Assembly (NCBI GenBank): GCA_021805985.1
Contig: JAJZDN010000046.1
Span: 1-33,656 of the forward strand
Origin: Planctomycetota bacterium
Lineage (GTDB): Bacteria; Planctomycetota; Phycisphaerae; WQYP01
DNA length: 33,656 nt
Reading direction: 5' to 3'
How positions within the stretch are numbered: position 1 is the stretch's first letter; the number at the start of each line of letters is the position of its first letter. Below, piece after piece: positions 16,496 through 26,807 of the stretch. The position numbers were made by a program, and so were the translations under genes. The notes below the pieces were generated by a model that was not told the origin of the DNA, did no database searches, and saw nothing but the letters and a program-made list of their open reading frames with translations.

Positions 16496-16581
16496 GTATC
16501 ATGGATTTCATCGGTCTGGTGCTGGCGGCAGCTATCCTGATTTACCTGATTATCGCAATGCTTTTTCCGGAGAAATTTTAA
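16492..16581 (+). CDS. kdpF: K+-transporting ATPase subunit KdpF
   Basis: The 29-aa product is one membrane helix (MSIMDFIGLVLAAAILIYLI, then IAMLFPEKF). It has the size and C-terminal charge pattern of KdpF, which stabilises the KdpABC complex in the membrane. AGGAG lies about 8 nt before the start, inside the preceding small gene. The gene overlaps that gene by 4 nt, and its TAA overlaps the kdpA ATG by one base. The compact coupling supports equimolar translation. Confidence 0.88.
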   Translation: MSIMDFIGLVLAAAILIYLIIAMLFPEKF

Positions 16582-18359
16582 TGACTCCTAACACGTGGAT
16601 CCAAATGGGAGTATTTCTGCTGGTGCTCTGCGCGCTGGTTAAGCCGCTTGGGGCATTTATGGCCCGGGTTTATGAGGGACAGCCGTGCGGGCTGGATAAA
16701 CCGCTGGGTTGGCTGGAACGGCTAACGTATCGGGCGGCGGGAATCAAGCCCGATCAGCCGATGACGTGGAAAACCTATGCCGTGGCACTGCTGCTGTTTA
16801 ATCTGCTGGGCGGAGTGGCGGTTTATGCGCTGCAGCGGTTGCAGGGATTTTTGCCCTTGAATCCGGAACATCTAAGTGCGGTATCCCCCGATCTGGCGTG
16901 GAATACCGCGGTCAGCTTTATCAGCAACACCAACTGGCAGAGCTACAACGGCGAAACCACCATGAGCTATCTGACGCAAATGCTGGCGCTGACGGTGCAA
17001 AATTTTGTCTCGGCGGCCACCGGCATGGCGGTGCTGGTGGCGCTGATCCGCGGTATCCGCAGTAAACAGACCGACAACATCGGAAATTTCTGGGTTGATC
17101 TGGTGCGTAGCACACTTTATATACTGCTGCCGCTATCGTTTGTCCTGGCCCTGCTGCTGGTTTCGCAGGGCGTGGTGCAGACGTTTTCGCCGTATAAAAA
17201 AGTTCCGCTGCTTCAGCCGGTCAGCTATGTGCAATCCAGCACCAACGCAGCGGGCAAAACGAATAATAAGACCGTATGGGTTAAACACCAGGTATTGCCC
17301 TTAGGCCCGGCGGCCTCCCAGATTGCCATCAAACAACTGGGCACCAACGGGGGCGGATTTTTCGGCGTCAACTCAGCCCATCCGTTTGAAAATCCCAATC
17401 CCTTAAGCAATTTCATGGAAGTACTGGCCATTTTGCTGATTCCTGCCGCACTGTGCTACACCTTTGGCCGCATGGTCGGGGACACGCGCCAGGGCTGGGC
17501 AATTTTTGCAGCCATGATGATTATTTTTGTACCGCTGATGGTCGGCTGTGTGTGGGCGGAACATTCCGGTAATCCGAAATTGACTGCTCTGGGGGTTAAT
17601 CAAAGCCCCTCTGGCCTGATGTCCGGCGGCAACATGGAGGGAAAGGAAACGCGTTTCGGCGTTACCGATTCTGCCATCTGGGCCGCCACCACCACCGCTG
17701 CTTCCAATGGCTCAGTAAACTCCATGCACGATTCGTACACACCGCTGGGCGGATTAGTACCGATGTGGCTGATGGAACTGGGCGAAGTGATTTTCGGCGG
17801 CGTGGGGTCGGGCCTGTATGGCATGTTGATGTTTGTCATCGTGGCCGTCTTTATTGCCGGGCTGATGGTGGGCCGCACGCCGGAATATCTGGGCAAGAAA
17901 ATTGAAGCCTTTGAAATGAAAATGGCGACGATTTGTGTGCTGGTTCCACCGGCCCTGGTATTGGTGACCGCAGCGATCGCCTGCGTGGCCGTTATGGGCA
18001 CCAGCGCATTGGCAAATCCCGGTGCCCACGGTTTTTCAGAAATTCTCTACTGGGCGAGTTCCGTAGGAAATAACAACGGCAGCGCCTTCGCCGGTCTAGG
18101 CACCAATACGCCATTCTACAATATCGCCGGCGGCACTCTTATGTGGGTATCGCGCTATTTTCTAATTGTGCCGACGCTGGCTCTGGCCGGCTCTCTGGCC
18201 AGAAAAAAGCAGATTCCTGTTTCCAGCGGAACGCTTCCGACGCATGACGCGCTATTTACCGCGTGGCTGGTCGCGACGGTAGTGCTTATTGGCGCTTTGA
18301 CGTTCCTGCCCGCCCTGGCGTTAGGCCCGATAGTTGAATCTTTGCATCTTTGGCATTGA
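16581..18359 (+). CDS. kdpA: K+-transporting ATPase subunit KdpA
   Basis: KdpA is the potassium-selective channel-like subunit of the high-affinity KdpFABC pump. The 592-aa protein has about ten membrane spans and the characteristic pore segments: FISNTNWQSYNGETTMSYLT (first pore loop region), GTNGGGFFGVNSAHPFENP (about residues 254-272), and GNNNGSAFAGLGTNTPFYN near the C-terminus. It is slightly longer than E. coli KdpA (557 aa), partly through a Lys/Asn-rich extracytoplasmic loop (around NAAGKTNNKTVWVKHQ). GGAG precedes the start. It lies between kdpF and kdpB. Confidence 0.98.
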   Translation: MTPNTWIQMGVFLLVLCALVKPLGAFMARVYEGQPCGLDKPLGWLERLTYRAAGIKPDQPMTWKTYAVALLLFNLLGGVAVYALQRLQGFLPLNPEHLSAVSPDLAWNTAVSFISNTNWQSYNGETTMSYLTQMLALTVQNFVSAATGMAVLVALIRGIRSKQTDNIGNFWVDLVRSTLYILLPLSFVLALLLVSQGVVQTFSPYKKVPLLQPVSYVQSSTNAAGKTNNKTVWVKHQVLPLGPAASQIAIKQLGTNGGGFFGVNSAHPFENPNPLSNFMEVLAILLIPAALCYTFGRMVGDTRQGWAIFAAMMIIFVPLMVGCVWAEHSGNPKLTALGVNQSPSGLMSGGNMEGKETRFGVTDSAIWAATTTAASNGSVNSMHDSYTPLGGLVPMWLMELGEVIFGGVGSGLYGMLMFVIVAVFIAGLMVGRTPEYLGKKIEAFEMKMATICVLVPPALVLVTAAIACVAVMGTSALANPGAHGFSEILYWASSVGNNNGSAFAGLGTNTPFYNIAGGTLMWVSRYFLIVPTLALAGSLARKKQIPVSSGTLPTHDALFTAWLVATVVLIGALTFLPALALGPIVESLHLWH

Positions 18360-18408
18360 CGTGACGGTATTCCTTTGACCATAAACACAAATTGGAGTTG
18401 CAATAATC

Positions 18409-20475
18409 ATGGCAGCGAAATCAAATTCTCTTTTCAACGGTGCCATTGCGCGGCGCGCTGTTCTTGAGTCCTTTAAAAAGCTCGACCCGCGAATCCAAGT
18501 GCGCAATCCCGTCATGTTTGTTGTCTATATCGGCAGTATGTTAACCAGTGTCTTATTTATCCAAGCGCTTTTCGGAAAGGGTGAAGCCTCGCCCGGATTT
18601 ATTCTTGGGGTCAGCCTGTGGCTCTGGTTCACCGTGCTCTTCGCCAATTTTGCCGAAGCCATGGCCGAAGGGCGCGGAAAGGCCCAGGCGGATACGCTGC
18701 GCCGCGCCCGGCGCGATACGCCCGCTAAAAAGCTGACCGAAGCGCGCCGCGATGCCCCGGTGCAAACCGTCTCGGCTACCGCTTTGCGAAAAGAGGACAT
18801 TCTCTTGGCGGAAGCCGGCGACTTAATTCCCGCCGACGGTGAAGTCATTGAGGGCGTAGCTTCAGTGGACGAGTCGGCCATAACCGGGGAATCGGCCCCG
18901 GTCATCCGGGAATCCGGCGGCGATCGCTCCAGTGTTACCGGCGGTACGCGTGTGCTTTCCGACTGGCTGATTATCCGCGTGGCCTGCAATCCCGGAGAAA
19001 CATTTCTGGATCGCATGATCGCCATGGTGGAAGGGGCTAAACGCCAGAAAACCCCCAATGAAATCGCCCTGAATATTCTCCTGGCCAAACTGACCATTAT
19101 CTTTCTACTGGCCACGGCCACGCTGCTGCCATTTTCCATATACGCGGTGAATGCCGCCGGCCACGGCGCTCCCGTCACGCTTACGGTGCTGGTTGCACTT
19201 TTGGTCTGCCTGATCCCCACGACCATCGGCGGTCTTTTATCCGCCATCGGCATCGCGGGCATGGATCGGATGATTCAAAAAAATGTCATTGCCACTTCCG
19301 GCCGCGCGGTGGAAGCCGCGGGCAATGTGGATGTGTTGCTGTTAGATAAAACCGGAACCATTACGCTTGGCAACCGTCAGGCGGTAAGTTTCATCCCTGC
19401 CAAGGGTGTAGCCGTTGAACAACTCGCAGACGCGGCGCAGCTATCGTCTCTGGCGGATGAAACGCCGGAGGGCCGCAGCATTGTGGTGCTGGCCAAGGAA
19501 CGCTACAAGTTGCGCGGCAGAGAATTAAGTTCCCTCCACGCCCAGTTCATACCCTTTACCGCCCAAACCCGCATGAGCGGTGTGGATTTTGACGGGAGAA
19601 AAATCCGCAAAGGAGCTGCTGAGGCCATTGCCGCGTATGTGGCCGAACTCGGCGGCGAATTTGCCGCATCGGTTAAGACTGCGGTGGACGAAATATCCCG
19701 CCGTGGTGGAACACCTCTGGCTGTAGCAGATGGTCCCAATGTTTTAGGCGTTATTGAACTCAAAGATATTGTCAAAGGCGGCATCAAAGAGCGTTTTGCA
19801 CAGCTCCGACGCATGGGTATTAAAACGGTGATGATTACGGGGGATAATCCCCTTACCGCCGCCGCCATCGCCGCCGAAGCGGGCGTGGATGATTTTCTTG
19901 CCCAGGCTACGCCGGAAGCCAAACTCAAACTCATCCGCGAATATCAGCAGGGCGGTCGGCTGGTCGCAATGACGGGGGACGGCACCAATGATGCGCCCGC
20001 CCTGGCACAGGCGGACGTGGCCGTGGCCATGAACTCCGGCACGCAGGCCGCCAAAGAAGCCGGCAACATGGTTGATCTGGATTCCAATCCAACCAAACTC
20101 ATTGAGGTTATTGAAAGCGGCAAACAACTTTTGATGACGCGCGGTTCATTAACCACGTTCTCCATTGCCAATGATGTCAGTAAATATTTTGCCATTATCC
20201 CGGCAATATTTGTGGGCATTTATCCCGCGATGGGGCGGCTGAATATCATGCATTTGGCCACCCCGGGTAGCGCCATTATGTCCGCCGTGATTTTCAATGC
20301 TCTGATTATCATCGTGCTGATTCCGCTGGCTCTGCGCGGTGTAAAATACCGCCCCATGCCTGCCGGAAAGCTGCTGTTGCAGAATATTCTGCTTTATGGC
20401 GTCGGAGGTCTTATCGTGCCGTTCATCGGAATTAAGCTCATTAACATGGCACTTGTGGCCATGCACCTGGCGTAA
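18409..20475 (+). CDS. kdpB: K+-transporting ATPase subunit KdpB (P-type ATPase)
   Basis: KdpB is the P1A-type ATPase that energises KdpA. The 688-aa protein has the actuator motif TGES (in [13 protein letters not shown]), whose Ser is the inhibitory phosphorylation site in E. coli. It has the catalytic DKTGT with Asp at about residue 313, the nucleotide-binding region, and the hinge motif [20 protein letters not shown]. Membrane helices at both ends match the family ([20 protein letters not shown] contains the CLIPTTIGG ion-path motif). Length is normal. It starts 49 nt after kdpA. Confidence 0.98.
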   Translation: MAAKSNSLFNGAIARRAVLESFKKLDPRIQVRNPVMFVVYIGSMLTSVLFIQALFGKGEASPGFILGVSLWLWFTVLFANFAEAMAEGRGKAQADTLRRARRDTPAKKLTEARRDAPVQTVSATALRKEDILLAEAGDLIPADGEVIEGVASVDESAITGESAPVIRESGGDRSSVTGGTRVLSDWLIIRVACNPGETFLDRMIAMVEGAKRQKTPNEIALNILLAKLTIIFLLATATLLPFSIYAVNAAGHGAPVTLTVLVALLVCLIPTTIGGLLSAIGIAGMDRMIQKNVIATSGRAVEAAGNVDVLLLDKTGTITLGNRQAVSFIPAKGVAVEQLADAAQLSSLADETPEGRSIVVLAKERYKLRGRELSSLHAQFIPFTAQTRMSGVDFDGRKIRKGAAEAIAAYVAELGGEFAASVKTAVDEISRRGGTPLAVADGPNVLGVIELKDIVKGGIKERFAQLRRMGIKTVMITGDNPLTAAAIAAEAGVDDFLAQATPEAKLKLIREYQQGGRLVAMTGDGTNDAPALAQADVAVAMNSGTQAAKEAGNMVDLDSNPTKLIEVIESGKQLLMTRGSLTTFSIANDVSKYFAIIPAIFVGIYPAMGRLNIMHLATPGSAIMSAVIFNALIIIVLIPLALRGVKYRPMPAGKLLLQNILLYGVGGLIVPFIGIKLINMALVAMHLA

Positions 20476-20502
20476 GTAACCGTTTTCGAAAGGATTTAAA
20501 TA

Positions 20503-21117
20503 ATGTGGTCCCAATGCCGTCCGGCAATAGTTGTGTTTGTCATCTTGTCCGCCATCACCGGTTTGGCGTATCCCTTGGTGGTTACGGGCGTTGCTGCCGT
20601 GGTGTTCCCATGGCAGGCCAATGGCAGCGTGTTAACAGATAGTGCCGGAAACCCCGTCGGATCGCGTCTGATCGGCCAATATTTTTCCGCTTCAAAATAC
20701 TTCTGGCCTCGGCCCTCTGCCACTTCACCGGTGCCGTATACCTCCTACAATGGCCCCTTGGGGGATTCCGGATCAGGCTCCAATACAGGGCCGACCAACC
20801 CGAAGCTGCTGGCCTCAGTGCAACGCCGGATCAAACGTCTTCGCGCCGCTGATCCAACGGAAAAAGGACCGGTTCCCGTGGATCTGGTAACTTCCAGCGC
20901 CAGCGGGTTGGACCCGGACATCAGCCCGGCGGCCGCATTTTATCAGGTGCAGCGCGTAGCGGAGGCGCGCGGTTTGCCGGTTTCCACTGTCAAAAACCTT
21001 GTTGAACATTTCTGCCAGGGACGTGATTTCGGTATTCTCGGCGCCCCAAGAGTCAATGTGCTGGAACTTAATTCAGCTTTAGATCGCTTATCGGCTGCCA
21101 AGGCTTCCAAAGACTGA
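20503..21117 (+). CDS. kdpC: K+-transporting ATPase subunit KdpC
   Basis: KdpC is the periplasm-facing single-span subunit that raises potassium affinity of the pump. The 204-aa product has one N-terminal membrane helix ([20 protein letters not shown]) with the family pattern T-G-x-x-Y-P-L. The conserved segments [40 protein letters not shown] and [15 protein letters not shown] follow. AAGG lies before the ATG, 27 nt after kdpB. It closes the pump genes; a porin gene follows after 170 nt. Confidence 0.97.
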   Translation: MWSQCRPAIVVFVILSAITGLAYPLVVTGVAAVVFPWQANGSVLTDSAGNPVGSRLIGQYFSASKYFWPRPSATSPVPYTSYNGPLGDSGSGSNTGPTNPKLLASVQRRIKRLRAADPTEKGPVPVDLVTSSASGLDPDISPAAAFYQVQRVAEARGLPVSTVKNLVEHFCQGRDFGILGAPRVNVLELNSALDRLSAAKASKD

Positions 21118-21287
21118 TTGGTGGAGAATATGGTGCCAATAACGACAATAACGATAGGGGGGCGGCAACGGCACGCCGCGTCGAAATTCACCTTTCAAGG
21201 GATGTTCCACGTTGCGGCGCAGACTGCCGGAACGGATCTTGTTGAACAGTTACACATCCGGTTCTTGCATTTTTGAAGGAGAAACAA

Positions 21288-22685
21288 ATGCGACCATTTA
21301 CTACGTTGTTGGCCATGGCCGCTGTGTTGGCGACCGCTGGCCTGTCTCTGGCGGATTCGTCCACCCCTACGGCCGCACCGGCCGCACCGGCGGCAGCTCC
21401 GGCACCAGCCGCCGCCCCGGCGGCAGCTCCGGCACCAGCCGCCGCCCCGGCGGATACCAACCCGCTGCTGATGTATTCTCTGGATCAAATTAAGACCGGA
21501 GATACTTCCGTTGGACAAACTTTGTCCAATGCCGGTATTAACATCTATGGTTACCTGGAAATGGGTTACACGGCTGACCTCGCCGGGCCACCTCCTGCGG
21601 GCACCACCATTCCGGGCCGCGTATTTGACACGGAATACGGCAACCACCTTCAGATGGATCAGTTGGATCTGACCATTGCCAAGGCCATTAACTTTTCCGA
21701 TCCCAAGTATCTCAAACGCGGCTGGGATATCGGCGGCCATTTTGAATTCGTTTATGGTTATGACCCATCGTACGGCGGTGACAGTTTCCATTCCTCTGGT
21801 CTGGATTTTGGCTACAATCAATCCAAAGCGTTTTCACCGCTTTATCAAGCCGATATTGAACAGGCGTATGTCACCTTGGCCCTGCATCTCGGCGGAGCCG
21901 GCAACGTGAAGATCAAAGTCGGTAAGTTTGTGACGCTCATGGGTGAGGAAACTATCAACCCCACCACCAATTACCTCTACTCCCACACCTATTCCTTTGG
22001 CTACATGATTCCGTATACGCAAACCGGTGTTCTGGCGGAATATGTTCCCAATAGTCAATGGACGTTCTGGGGTGGTGTTACCCGCGGCTGGAATCAGACG
22101 TTTTATGATAACAACAGCAGTGTGGATTTCTTAGGCGAAGTTGGATACGTGCCAAACTCACAATGGGACTTCATTGTTAATGTATCAGAAGGGCCGCAGG
22201 ACGGTGCCATGGGCAACGCCACCTTAGGCAATAACAATGATTACCGCACGGTTGTTGAGCCATTGATCACCTATACACCGCCGATACTTAATAACGCGTT
22301 GACTCTGGTTTCCGATACGGTTGCCGGGTATGACGGTGCCGGCAACAGCACCAATGGCAATCAGTCTTCCGGCTGGTTGAGCGAAGCGTTGTATCAGAAC
22401 TATGCGCTTAACAGCCACTTCAGCTTTACCACCCGTGAAGAATATGCGTATGTCGGCTCGGGCCTGGGCAGTGCGGGAATTGGAATTAATCCCTTTGGTA
22501 TTGAAAATTACACCAACATGGGCGACCTGACGTTTGGTGTAAAAATTACTCCATTCCCCAATGGCAGCTTAAGCAAGAATTTCTATATTCGTCCGGAAAT
22601 TCGCGAAGACCTCGCTGACCATACCGTGTTTAACGGCAAACACTACCAAACAACTTTTGGTATCGACGCGATCTACCAGTTCTAA
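21288..22685 (+). CDS. Outer-membrane beta-barrel porin, BBP2/OmpL-like
   Basis: The 465-aa protein has a signal peptide (LLAMAAVLATAGLSLADS) and a low-complexity Ala-Pro linker (about residues 28-60). The rest is rich in Gly, Asn and aromatic residues arranged as alternating amphipathic strands (GYLEMGYTADLAG, FEFVYGYDPSYGG, VKIKVGKFVTLMGEETINP). It ends TTFGIDAIYQF with a terminal Phe, the outer-membrane insertion signature. This resembles the BBP2 'putative beta-barrel porin' family of Gram-negative bacteria. AAGGAG lies 8 nt before the ATG at 21288, preferred over an in-frame start at 21273. It sits between kdpC and kdpD, suggesting it helps K+ or osmolytes cross the outer membrane when Kdp is on. 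Confidence 0.85.
   Translation: MRPFTTLLAMAAVLATAGLSLADSSTPTAAPAAPAAAPAPAAAPAAAPAPAAAPADTNPLLMYSLDQIKTGDTSVGQTLSNAGINIYGYLEMGYTADLAGPPPAGTTIPGRVFDTEYGNHLQMDQLDLTIAKAINFSDPKYLKRGWDIGGHFEFVYGYDPSYGGDSFHSSGLDFGYNQSKAFSPLYQADIEQAYVTLALHLGGAGNVKIKVGKFVTLMGEETINPTTNYLYSHTYSFGYMIPYTQTGVLAEYVPNSQWTFWGGVTRGWNQTFYDNNSSVDFLGEVGYVPNSQWDFIVNVSEGPQDGAMGNATLGNNNDYRTVVEPLITYTPPILNNALTLVSDTVAGYDGAGNSTNGNQSSGWLSEALYQNYALNSHFSFTTREEYAYVGSGLGSAGIGINPFGIENYTNMGDLTFGVKITPFPNGSLSKNFYIRPEIREDLADHTVFNGKHYQTTFGIDAIYQF
21391..21450 (+). repeat. Two exact 30-bp tandem repeats in the porin linker
   Basis: The 30-bp unit at 21391-21420 is repeated without change at 21421-21450 and encodes the Ala/Pro run. Exact identity at the DNA level suggests recent duplication and a slippage-prone, length-variable linker between the signal peptide and the barrel. 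Confidence 0.9.
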
Positions 22686-22877
22686 GATCGTTTCGATGAT
22701 CATAGTTTTAACCCTTCACAGCGATCCGGTCGGTACGTCTGGAGGGGGAGTCCCGCAATGTGGGGCCGCCCCGGAAATGCAAATTGCGACCCAGATCACG
22801 GTTGCTGGGCCGTGTATAAGTATAATGGTTGACGGTTATCATATACTGACCTGATTAGTCTTTGGAAACCTTGGCAG

Positions 22878-25550
22878 ATGATGGAACAAGCGCCCAGACC
22901 CAATCCTGATGAACTGCTTCGGCTTCTTACCAAGCAGGAGGAATCGCTGCGCCGTGGCAAGCTGAAGATATTTTTCGGTGCCTCGGCCGGTGTTGGCAAA
23001 ACCTATACGATGCTGGAGGAAGCACAGCGACGGGCTATTGATGGCGTACGGGTGCTGGTCGGTTATGCAGAGCCGCACATTCGCCCGGAAACCGAAGCGT
23101 TGCTGCTGGGCCTGGATATACTTCCTTATAAACTCGTGGAATACCGCGGAGCCGTTCTCAAGGAATTGGACCTCGATGCAGCCTTGAGCAAAGCACCGGA
23201 ATTGATTCTGGTCGATGAACTGGCCCATTCCAACGCCCCTGGAATGCGGCACGCCAAACGCTGGCAGGACATAGCTGAACTTCTGGCCGCAGGTATTGAC
23301 GTGTATACAACACTCAATGTACAGCATCTCGAGTCTGTCAATGATATTGTAGAACGGGCCACAGGCGTCAAGGTTCGGGAGACGCTGCCTGATTCGGTTT
23401 TTCAAACTGCTGATGAAGTTCAGCTTGTGGACCTTCCTCCGGAAAAGCTCATTGAACGGCTGCAGGAAGGGAAAATTTACACACCCGATCGCACCGCCGC
23501 CGCCTTGCAGCATTTCTTCAGCATCGGAAATCTTCTGGCCCTTCGGGAATTGGCCCTGCGCCGCACGGCTGATCGCATTAACCAGGATATTGATGCCCTG
23601 CGGCAGGGGAGTGCCGCCGGCCGGACATCGGCCGTTTCTGAACGCATTTTAGTATGCGTCGGCCCCAGCCCGTTTTCGGCCAATCTGGTAAGAACCGCAT
23701 CTCGTATGGCCGCTGCCTGGAAAGCTCCCTGGATTGCGGTCTATGTTGAAACGGCAAAATCTCTGGGCTTATCCGAAGCCGATCGGCAGCGTGTGGCACG
23801 CACACTTGCTTTGGCCGAGCAACTCGGCGGCCAAGCGGTAACGCTTTCCGGCTTGCATCCGGATCAGGAGATTATCGCCTACGCCAAAAGCCGCCATGTG
23901 GCCCGCATCATCGTGGGAAAACCCGCTGGTCGCGGCTGGCGACGCCTACTCCAGCGATCGTTTGTGGACCGCCTGATTATGCGCAGCGGTGACATTCATC
24001 TTGAATTAATCCGTGAAGATGCCGAAAGCCATGCGCTGGCCCCTGTGAGTCGGAAAAAAAAGTGGGACCGACGGGGAATTGCCTGGGCCGCAGGGGTTGT
24101 GACTTTCAATACGGCGTGGGGTATTTTTCTTTATCACACGCTCGGGCTGTCGGATATCAATGTCATCATGTTTTATCTCCTGGGCGTGATCTGGATTTCC
24201 GCCCGCTACAGCCGATTTGCCGGCATTTTAACCGCTGTTCTTAGCGTCGCTGCGTTCGATTTTACTGTGGTAAAGCCCTACTATTCGTTCGCTATATCCG
24301 ATACCCAGTATTTACTCACGTTTGCCGCCATGTTGGTTACGGGTATTTATATCAGCACGCTTACGGCCCGTCTGCGCAATCAGGAACGCCTTTCTCGATC
24401 GCGTGAACAGCGCACCGAATCGCTGTTACGATTAAGCCGGGAATTAATTCTCTGTCGGGATCATGATGCCCTGTTGCAGGTTTCCCTCGGGCACGTCGCC
24501 GAGTTCTTCAATTCTCCGGCCGCTGTGATACTGCCCGATGCATCCGGCATTCCAATATTGACCCACAGTTCCGATGAGGTAACGCTTGATGACAAGGAAT
24601 TGTCCGTGGCGGATTGGGTCATCCGTCACGGAGAAAAAGCCGGTGCCGGCACTTCCACGCTGCCGTCGGCCAAAGCTATTTACCTGCCGTTAAGAGGCGT
24701 TAAATCTACACTTGGTTCCCTCTGTATCATTCCATCGGACCTTCAACGCTTCAACCACCCCGACGAATTACGCACGCTTGAAGCCTTTACCGCGCAGATT
24801 GCCGTGGCCCTGGAGCGCATGATGCTTTCCGAAGAATCCCACCGCGCCTGGGAACGCACCGAGCTTGAAGTGCTCCGCAATACACTCTTATCCGCCGTAT
24901 CGCACGACCTGCGCACGCCCCTGGCGGCCATCACCGGCTCGGCCAGCAGCATTCTTGAAGCCGGATCATCCATGTCCGCCGAAACCCGTGAAGAATTGCT
25001 GACCACCATCTCCCAGGAATCACAGCGTATGGAAGGCCTTATCGAAAAACTTTTGGAAATGACCCGGTTGGAATCGGGGAATCCGTCGATTCAAACGCAG
25101 ACTGTCGATGTCGGGGAAATTATCATTTCTGCGGTAGCTCGTTGGCGAAACAATGACCAGAATCGCGCATTTCACGTTGATATTCCTGAGTCGCTTCCTT
25201 TAGTTCAAGGCGACCCCGTTCTGCTGGAACAGGTTCTATCCAATTTACTGGAAAATGCCATCAATCATGCACCCGTATCCACCCCCATTGAAATCACTGC
25301 CATCGCCCGGCCTGATTCTGTACTTATCCGCGTTATGGACCGTGGCTCCGGACTTCCCATTCATGACACGCAAAGAATATTCGAAAAGTTTTATCGCGGG
25401 TCATCCTCTCCACGCCGCCCCGGCCTGGGCCTGGGCCTGGCGATCTGCCGCGCTATTCTCCACCTCCACCACGGCACGATCACCGCCCGCAACCGCGACG
25501 GCGGCGGTGCCGAGTTCCAAGTGGCAGTCCCCACTGCCACAACTCGTTGA
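22878..25550 (+). CDS. kdpD: Osmosensitive K+ channel histidine kinase KdpD
   Basis: KdpD senses potassium limitation and phosphorylates KdpE. The 890-aa protein has the full domain order: an N-terminal KdpD domain with Walker A GASAGVGKT (about residues 34-42), a Usp-like domain (SERILVCVGPSPFSANLV...GKPAGRGWRRLLQRS), four membrane spans (about 396-495), a GAF-like domain, and a kinase core. The phospho-acceptor is His at about 676 (SAVSHDLRTPLAAITGS). The N box is NLLENAINHAP, with G boxes DRGSGLP and GLGLGLAIC. Length equals that of E. coli KdpD (894 aa). The start is ATG-ATG, with a poor ribosome-binding site. It is 192 nt beyond the porin and is followed 30 nt later by a convergent gene, so no kdpE is linked. 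Confidence 0.97.
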   Translation: MMEQAPRPNPDELLRLLTKQEESLRRGKLKIFFGASAGVGKTYTMLEEAQRRAIDGVRVLVGYAEPHIRPETEALLLGLDILPYKLVEYRGAVLKELDLDAALSKAPELILVDELAHSNAPGMRHAKRWQDIAELLAAGIDVYTTLNVQHLESVNDIVERATGVKVRETLPDSVFQTADEVQLVDLPPEKLIERLQEGKIYTPDRTAAALQHFFSIGNLLALRELALRRTADRINQDIDALRQGSAAGRTSAVSERILVCVGPSPFSANLVRTASRMAAAWKAPWIAVYVETAKSLGLSEADRQRVARTLALAEQLGGQAVTLSGLHPDQEIIAYAKSRHVARIIVGKPAGRGWRRLLQRSFVDRLIMRSGDIHLELIREDAESHALAPVSRKKKWDRRGIAWAAGVVTFNTAWGIFLYHTLGLSDINVIMFYLLGVIWISARYSRFAGILTAVLSVAAFDFTVVKPYYSFAISDTQYLLTFAAMLVTGIYISTLTARLRNQERLSRSREQRTESLLRLSRELILCRDHDALLQVSLGHVAEFFNSPAAVILPDASGIPILTHSSDEVTLDDKELSVADWVIRHGEKAGAGTSTLPSAKAIYLPLRGVKSTLGSLCIIPSDLQRFNHPDELRTLEAFTAQIAVALERMMLSEESHRAWERTELEVLRNTLLSAVSHDLRTPLAAITGSASSILEAGSSMSAETREELLTTISQESQRMEGLIEKLLEMTRLESGNPSIQTQTVDVGEIIISAVARWRNNDQNRAFHVDIPESLPLVQGDPVLLEQVLSNLLENAINHAPVSTPIEITAIARPDSVLIRVMDRGSGLPIHDTQRIFEKFYRGSSSPRRPGLGLGLAICRAILHLHHGTITARNRDGGGAEFQVAVPTATTR

Positions 25551-25580
25551 ACCGCGGTATCAGCAATGATGGGTATCCCA

Positions 25581-26807
25581 TTACCTTGTCGTATATCCCT
25601 CGTTGTTGGTGACGAAAGATGGCCCTGTTCGCGAATCGGGTGAAGAGGGGACGGCATAGCGGTGCGTCTTGCGCATGTCCCGTGGCGTCTGTTTAAAATA
25701 TCTGTGAAAAGATGTGCTGAACTGCCGTGGTGACGAATAGCCGGCCGCTTCGGCAACCTGAGCAATGGGCATATCGGAATCCAGAATAAGTTGCCGGGCG
25801 GTTTCCATTTGAGTGCGTTGTATTTCCATGGCGGGAGTCCGATTCAGCGCCGCCAGAAATCGCCGATCCATGGTGGGGCGGGAAATCGCCATGTGGTCGG
25901 CCAGCCACTTCACAGACAGTCCGTTTCGCAATCGCTGTTGAATAAGGCCCAGGGCCTCACGTACCATTTCATCTTCTACCCCAAAAATATCCGACGATAA
26001 TCGCGTAATAACGCGCACTGGCTCAATGAGTACTGTGGAAGATCTGACTTTCCGTCCGTGCATCATGCGATAAAGTAACTCCATGGCCCGCAATCCAATT
26101 TCTTGGGTATTTTGCAGAATGCTGGATAAATGTGGCATGCGCAGTTGTCCGTAGAGGTCATCATTGTCAACGCCCAATAATGCCACATCTTCGGGTATTC
26201 GGATTTTTAAATGCTGGCAAGCCTCTACCAGATACGCTCCAAGATGATCGTCCGCCGCGAAAATACCGGCGGGCTGCGGCAAGTCCCTCAGCCATCGGGC
26301 GGCCGTGCTGGGAAATATTCCAGCGCGGTCTTCCGCCTCCGCATTTTCTTTTTGAAAACACTGCGCGATGATGCCATGCTTCTTGGCTTGTTGGAAAAAA
26401 CCTTCCCGACGCACGTCGGAGGAATAATGTTGTGACATTCCGTAGTAAACCAGCCGTCTAAATCCTCGATCAATAAAATAATCCGCCGCCATTCGTCCGA
26501 CCATGGCATCATCGGTTACAACGCGTGGAACACTTGATGGCTTAAGTTCTGCCGAAACGTCGACCGCTGGCAACCGGCGTTTGGCAATGGTCTCGGGTAG
26601 TCGCCATGCTGGCGGGCAACCCGCCGCAATCACGCCATGCACATTTCCTTGAAGAAGCCGCGGTATATCTGCGGATTCAAAGCTGTCCGGAAAAAAAACA
26701 CGAATTTCCGGTCGGGTGGCAGCGCATTTTGCTACCCCGCGCAGAACATCTCGATTGTAGGCAATCATTAGATTGCCGAGAAACAACACTCGCTTATCTT
26801 TTCGCAT
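25581..26807 (-). CDS. XylR-like transcriptional regulator (LacI-type sensor + AraC domain)
   Basis: The 408-aa protein starts with a periplasmic-binding-protein-like sensor (RVLFLGNLMIAYNRDVLRGV, VVTDDAMVGRMAADYFIDRG, GIFAADDHLGAYLVEAC, DVALLGVDNDD). It ends with two helix-turn-helix units of the AraC family (MAISRPTMDRRFLAALN, and PIAQVAEAAGYSSPRQFSTSFHRYFKQTP). This is the architecture of E. coli XylR, and paralogues are numerous in planctomycetes and Verrucomicrobia, where they usually control sugar use. The ligand cannot be told. It diverges from the PEP-CTERM gene across a 520-nt region holding repeated GCTTRAATGGTAA motifs. The start has no obvious Shine-Dalgarno sequence. Confidence 0.9.
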   Translation of the reverse strand: MRKDKRVLFLGNLMIAYNRDVLRGVAKCAATRPEIRVFFPDSFESADIPRLLQGNVHGVIAAGCPPAWRLPETIAKRRLPAVDVSAELKPSSVPRVVTDDAMVGRMAADYFIDRGFRRLVYYGMSQHYSSDVRREGFFQQAKKHGIIAQCFQKENAEAEDRAGIFPSTAARWLRDLPQPAGIFAADDHLGAYLVEACQHLKIRIPEDVALLGVDNDDLYGQLRMPHLSSILQNTQEIGLRAMELLYRMMHGRKVRSSTVLIEPVRVITRLSSDIFGVEDEMVREALGLIQQRLRNGLSVKWLADHMAISRPTMDRRFLAALNRTPAMEIQRTQMETARQLILDSDMPIAQVAEAAGYSSPRQFSTSFHRYFKQTPRDMRKTHRYAVPSSPDSRTGPSFVTNNEGYTTR

